Positions 5,155 to 7,369 of a stretch of DNA of 7,369 nt are shown in pieces. Origin of the DNA: Methanosarcinales archaeon (GTDB lineage Archaea; Halobacteriota; Methanosarcinia; Methanosarcinales; Methanogasteraceae); assembly GCA_030609345.1 (NCBI GenBank), contig JAUWCK010000049.1, forward strand, positions 1-7,369. Reading direction: 5' to 3'. Made by a program: the position numbers and the translations under genes. The notes under the pieces were generated by a model, which worked only from the letters and a program-made list of their open reading frames with translations, was not told the DNA's origin and did not search any database. Position 1 is the first letter of the stretch. The number at the start of each line of letters is the position of its first letter.

Positions 5155-6486
5155 ATGGACATCGAGGGATACGCAAAACGAGGGCTCACCAGGCGCGACC
5201 CGGACCTCGAACAGAAACTTACCGACCGGATACTCGAGATCAAAGACATCCCCCCTGAGAGAGCGCGTGATATCGCCAGCGCAACGATCATAGAAGCGCG
5301 TGCCACGCTCCGCCCCTCAGGAGAGATCCTCAGCCCGATCGCGTCAGGGGTTACGATGGGCGAGTTCGGTGTCGGGTCGAGGGGTGCTGGTGATTTTTAT
5401 GCGCACGAGAAGATCGCTGAGGTGATCGGAAAGACCGACGCCATCGTTGATTCGTCACACCTCGATGATTCGGGCGTGGTGCGCATCTCCGGCAAGGAGG
5501 ATCATGACCAGTACGTCGTTTTGAACATCGATGGCATCCACTCACGGTTAAGCGATTTCCCGTTTCTTGCTGGGTTTCATGTAGCGCGTGCCGCACTCCG
5601 GGACATCTATGTGATGGGCGCACGCCCGGTTGCGATGCTGTCAGACATCCACATCGCGGATGACGGCGATGTCGGGAAGATCTTCGACCACATCGCAGGC
5701 ATATCAGCAATCGCCGAACTGACGCACGTGCCGCTTATCACCGGAAGCACGCTTCGGATCGGCGGCGACATGGTGATCGGGGATCGGATGACCGGCGGCG
5801 TCGGCGCTGTCGGGATCGCCAGTGACCTCACGGCACGCATCGATGCTGCGCCGGGCGATGTCATCCTGATGACAGAAGGCGCAGGAGGCGGCACGATCTC
5901 GACTGCTGCGCTCTATTACGAGATGCATGATGTCGTTGATGAGACGATCAACATCACATTCATAGAGGCATGCGAGGCGCTCTTTGCGGCTGATCTCCCG
6001 GGAAGGATCCATGCGATGACCGACGTCACCAATGGCGGGGTACGCGGCGATGCCAAAGAGATATCGAGAACTGCCAGAGTGAAACTGGTATTTTTTGAGA
6101 AGAAGATGCGAAATTTGGTGAATCCGAAAGTTCTTTCGATGCTTGAGTCGCTTGAGATCGATTATCTCGGGGTATCTTTAGATGCGCTTCTCTTGATCGC
6201 GCCGCCTGACGCTGCATCCGACATTATGGACGCGATCAGGGGTACAGGGGTCAGGATCGATGTGGTCGGTGAGGTGTGCGAGGGTGAGGGTGCCGAACTG
6301 GTCATCGATGGCGAGGTCCGCGATTTCACGCCGCGATTTCGAGAGTCCGCATACACCCCGATCAAGAAACTTGTCGGCGAGGCAGCGCCAGAGGATTACG
6401 AGCGGATGTGTGCGGCTGTCGACCATGCAGCAGCGGAGGCGGCGGAGAAGAGGGATCGGGTGGTGGCAAGGGTGCGGGGCGCGTAA
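5155..6486 (+). CDS. AIR synthase-related (PurM/HypE/SelD superfamily) protein
   Basis: The 443-residue protein belongs to the ATP-binding superfamily of PurM, PurL, HypE, SelD and ThiL. Its true substrate is unknown. An N-terminal helical extension (about 1-60) precedes the first PurM-like domain. That domain has the metal/phosphate segment SSHLDDSG (100-107), DGIHSRLSDFP (126-136) and ALRDIYVMGARPVAML (147-162), the counterpart of the ND-VMGA block. The C-terminal PurM-like domain starts near 230, with LMTEGAGGGTIST (238-250) and MTDVTNGGVRGDAKEIS (288-304), like the MTD-T-GG motif of HypE. The HypE C-terminal Pro-Arg-Ile-Cys signature is absent, so it is not ordinary HypE. It fits the archaeal AIR-synthase-related or HypE-like group seen in methanogens. 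ATG 5155 is the first start after an in-frame TGA at 5131, with a weak AAGGGT upstream. Just after the TAA, a coding-looking stretch runs in another frame, so the C-terminus may be shortened by a frameshift. Confidence 0.85.
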   Translation: MDIEGYAKRGLTRRDPDLEQKLTDRILEIKDIPPERARDIASATIIEARATLRPSGEILSPIASGVTMGEFGVGSRGAGDFYAHEKIAEVIGKTDAIVDSSHLDDSGVVRISGKEDHDQYVVLNIDGIHSRLSDFPFLAGFHVARAALRDIYVMGARPVAMLSDIHIADDGDVGKIFDHIAGISAIAELTHVPLITGSTLRIGGDMVIGDRMTGGVGAVGIASDLTARIDAAPGDVILMTEGAGGGTISTAALYYEMHDVVDETINITFIEACEALFAADLPGRIHAMTDVTNGGVRGDAKEISRTARVKLVFFEKKMRNLVNPKVLSMLESLEIDYLGVSLDALLLIAPPDAASDIMDAIRGTGVRIDVVGEVCEGEGAELVIDGEVRDFTPRFRESAYTPIKKLVGEAAPEDYERMCAAVDHAAAEAAEKRDRVVARVRGA

Positions 6487-6572
6487 ACCCGCTTGACGCG
6501 CTCATGATCCTGCAAGCCACCGCCGACGCGATGGAATTGGCTCGAGTTGTCCCCGGGTCCGGGTACAACTGA
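6483..6572 (+). pseudogene. Short coding-like tail after the AIR-synthase-like gene
   Basis: In the frame shifted relative to the upstream gene, the bases reading across and beyond its stop encode VNPLDALMILQ, then ATADAMELARVVPGSGYN, ending at TGA 6570-6572. Third codon positions are strongly G/C-rich, as in the real genes here. The only ATG, at 6504, would give 22 residues and has no clear ribosome-binding site. It could be the lost C-terminal tail of the AIR-synthase-like protein after a frameshift near 6480, a micro-ORF, or a relic of another gene. I cannot match it to a family. Confidence 0.35.
6545..6570 (+). repeat. Hairpin downstream of the AIR-synthase-like gene
   Basis: AGTTGTCCCC (6545-6554) and GGGTACAACT (6561-6570) pair at 9 of 10 positions around GGGTCC. 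No T-run follows, so it is not a classical intrinsic terminator. It sits at the very end of the short coding-like tail and may simply end the transcript or reflect coding sequence. Confidence 0.5.
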
Positions 6573-6742
6573 AATTACAGTCACTGGCTGGCAAGTACTG
6601 CCACACAGATTGTGCAAATACCAAAGTTCTTGTTCAGGATCAATATCGGGCAGGTTCCAGAATCATCCGGTCTGGCTTGCAAAGATAGATTACAGACAAG
6701 CGCAAGAGATAGGAAACCCTGAATTAGATACCGAGCACAACA

Positions 6743-7018
6743 ATGACCCAACCACAAGACCACCTCACAGAAAAGTCAGACCGATACAGACGGTTGCTTG
6801 CCGACGCGCTCTCAAAAACGAGCATCGTGCCTGACAGATCGTCGCACCTCCACGCCGTCGCAGAAGATTATTTATTAATGGCGGAGTCCTATTACAATGA
6901 TGGCGTCCATTTCCTCGATGGAGGCGACCAGGTCAATGCGCTGGTCGCTTTCAGTTACGGACATGCATTCATTGATGCAGGCATTCGGCTGGGCGTCTTC
7001 TGTGAGATGAAACAATGA
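6743..7018 (+). CDS. DUF357 family protein
   Basis: This small acidic-helical protein of 91 residues matches the archaeal DUF357 (PF04010) family. It opens with the helix [13 protein letters not shown], then [24 protein letters not shown], and ends with the family signature [19 protein letters not shown] (66-84). The function is unknown. The helices suggest a small soluble helical-bundle protein. ATG 6743 has no convincing Shine-Dalgarno sequence, and a weak GAATTAGATA at about 6721-6730 is a little close for a TATA box. The stop overlaps the next start as ATGA (7015-7018), so the protein is co-translated with the UPF0212 protein, a partner that is itself of unknown function. Confidence 0.88.
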   Translation: MTQPQDHLTEKSDRYRRLLADALSKTSIVPDRSSHLHAVAEDYLLMAESYYNDGVHFLDGGDQVNALVAFSYGHAFIDAGIRLGVFCEMKQ

Positions 7019-7356
7019 ATTACAGCGTGACGATGGAAGCGGCATGGACAGTGCGGGACGTAAAGACAGTAGACGATGCTATCGGTGTTGCGATCTCGGA
7101 GACAGGCAAGCGATTTCACCCAAAACTCAGCTTCGTGGATATCGAGGTCGGATCGATCGTGTGCCCGAACTGCGGCGAAGAGGCAGAGGCAGCGGTGCTG
7201 GTCGCAGGTACCGCACTTGTTGGACTCATACTCTCGATGAAGGTCTTTGATGCGGAAAGCGAGGAACATGCGGCACGGATCGCCAAATCGATGATCGGGC
7301 GTGCACTAAAGCGCGTGCCCCTGCGCGTGATCGAGGTTGCGGAATGGAACGGATAG
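7015..7356 (+). CDS. UPF0212 (DUF555) family protein
   Basis: The 113-residue protein matches the archaeal UPF0212/DUF555 (PF04475) family along its full length: [10 protein letters not shown], then [17 protein letters not shown], a CPNCGEE knuckle (Cys59, Cys62) and [20 protein letters not shown] followed by [11 protein letters not shown]. The function is unknown. A single CxxC pair could hold metal only with other ligands or by dimerisation. The start overlaps the DUF357 stop by ATGA. A weak GAGATGA lies upstream inside the previous gene. The stop (7354-7356) overlaps the beginning of a further gene, extending the operon past the window. Confidence 0.9.
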   Translation: MNYSVTMEAAWTVRDVKTVDDAIGVAISETGKRFHPKLSFVDIEVGSIVCPNCGEEAEAAVLVAGTALVGLILSMKVFDAESEEHAARIAKSMIGRALKRVPLRVIEVAEWNG

Positions 7357-7369
7357 GCGAGGTACTGAG
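7344..7369 (+). CDS. Start of a further operon gene, cut by the window end
   Basis: ATG 7344 is preceded at about five bases by GAGGTT, a fair Shine-Dalgarno sequence, and overlaps the UPF0212 stop. Only eight residues (MERIGEVL) and two further bases are visible, too few to identify the product. The tight overlap is the main reason to call it a gene. Confidence 0.45.

Noticed and set aside
5351..6617. Several antisense and alternative-frame open reading frames over the AIR-synthase-like gene
   Set aside because: They are shadows of a GC-rich coding region, with low-complexity Arg/Ser/Pro/His translations.
6573..6742. A tRNA or other RNA gene before DUF357
   Set aside because: A GGTTCC-like string near 6652 suggested a T-arm, but no acceptor or anticodon stems pair with it. 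Only a 5-bp TGGCA/TGCCA pair is seen at about 6589-6603.

Overview
The window looks like euryarchaeal DNA, most likely from the methanogen/ANME/Archaeoglobus side of the tree. The reasons are the archaeal AMMECR1, DUF357 and UPF0212 (DUF555) families, a DUF234-type archaeal ATPase, TATA/BRE promoters close to start codons, short ATGA operon overlaps and GGTGAT Shine-Dalgarno sequences. Genus cannot be fixed from the sequence alone.

Layout, left to right. (1) Positions 2-1161 hold the 3' part of trpE and all of trpG (anthranilate synthase) on the + strand, overlapping by ATGA. (2) Positions 1068-2483 hold a visibly AT-richer, opposite-strand ATPase of the ATPase_2 + DUF234 type. It sits exactly at the trpG 3' end, and beyond it at 2512-2589 lies a second, diverged copy of the last ~25 codons of trpG with its own stop. 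This is the arrangement left by an insertion into, or a recombination exchange at, the trpG 3' end. (3) Positions 2635-3254 hold a TATA promoter and an AMMECR1 gene. The gene overlaps the start of a cyclophilin-like (PF04126-type) gene (3235-3699) that is broken by a frameshift, a TAG codon, a small hairpin-rich insertion and a decayed C-terminus. (4) Converging on it is a lipoprotein (3718-4815, minus) that carries both an FKBP and a cyclophilin peptidyl-prolyl isomerase domain. (5) An intergenic stretch (4816-5154) carries a 32-bp imperfect inverted repeat built of ACAGAG units. (6) Positions 5155-6486 encode an AIR-synthase/HypE-like protein, with a coding-looking tail in another frame just after its stop. 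(7) Positions 6743-7356 hold a DUF357-UPF0212 operon that runs into another gene cut by the window end.

Functionally the window is a mosaic: tryptophan biosynthesis, an accessory mobile-type ATPase, conserved archaeal proteins of poorly known function, and an envelope-associated proline isomerase. The most interesting points are the trpG-3'-end insertion with its duplicated gene end, the two tandem perfect hairpins inside the cyclophilin-like pseudogene, the archaeal FKBP-cyclophilin fusion, and the ACAGAG inverted repeat. I found no RNA gene, CRISPR array, transposase or integrase.
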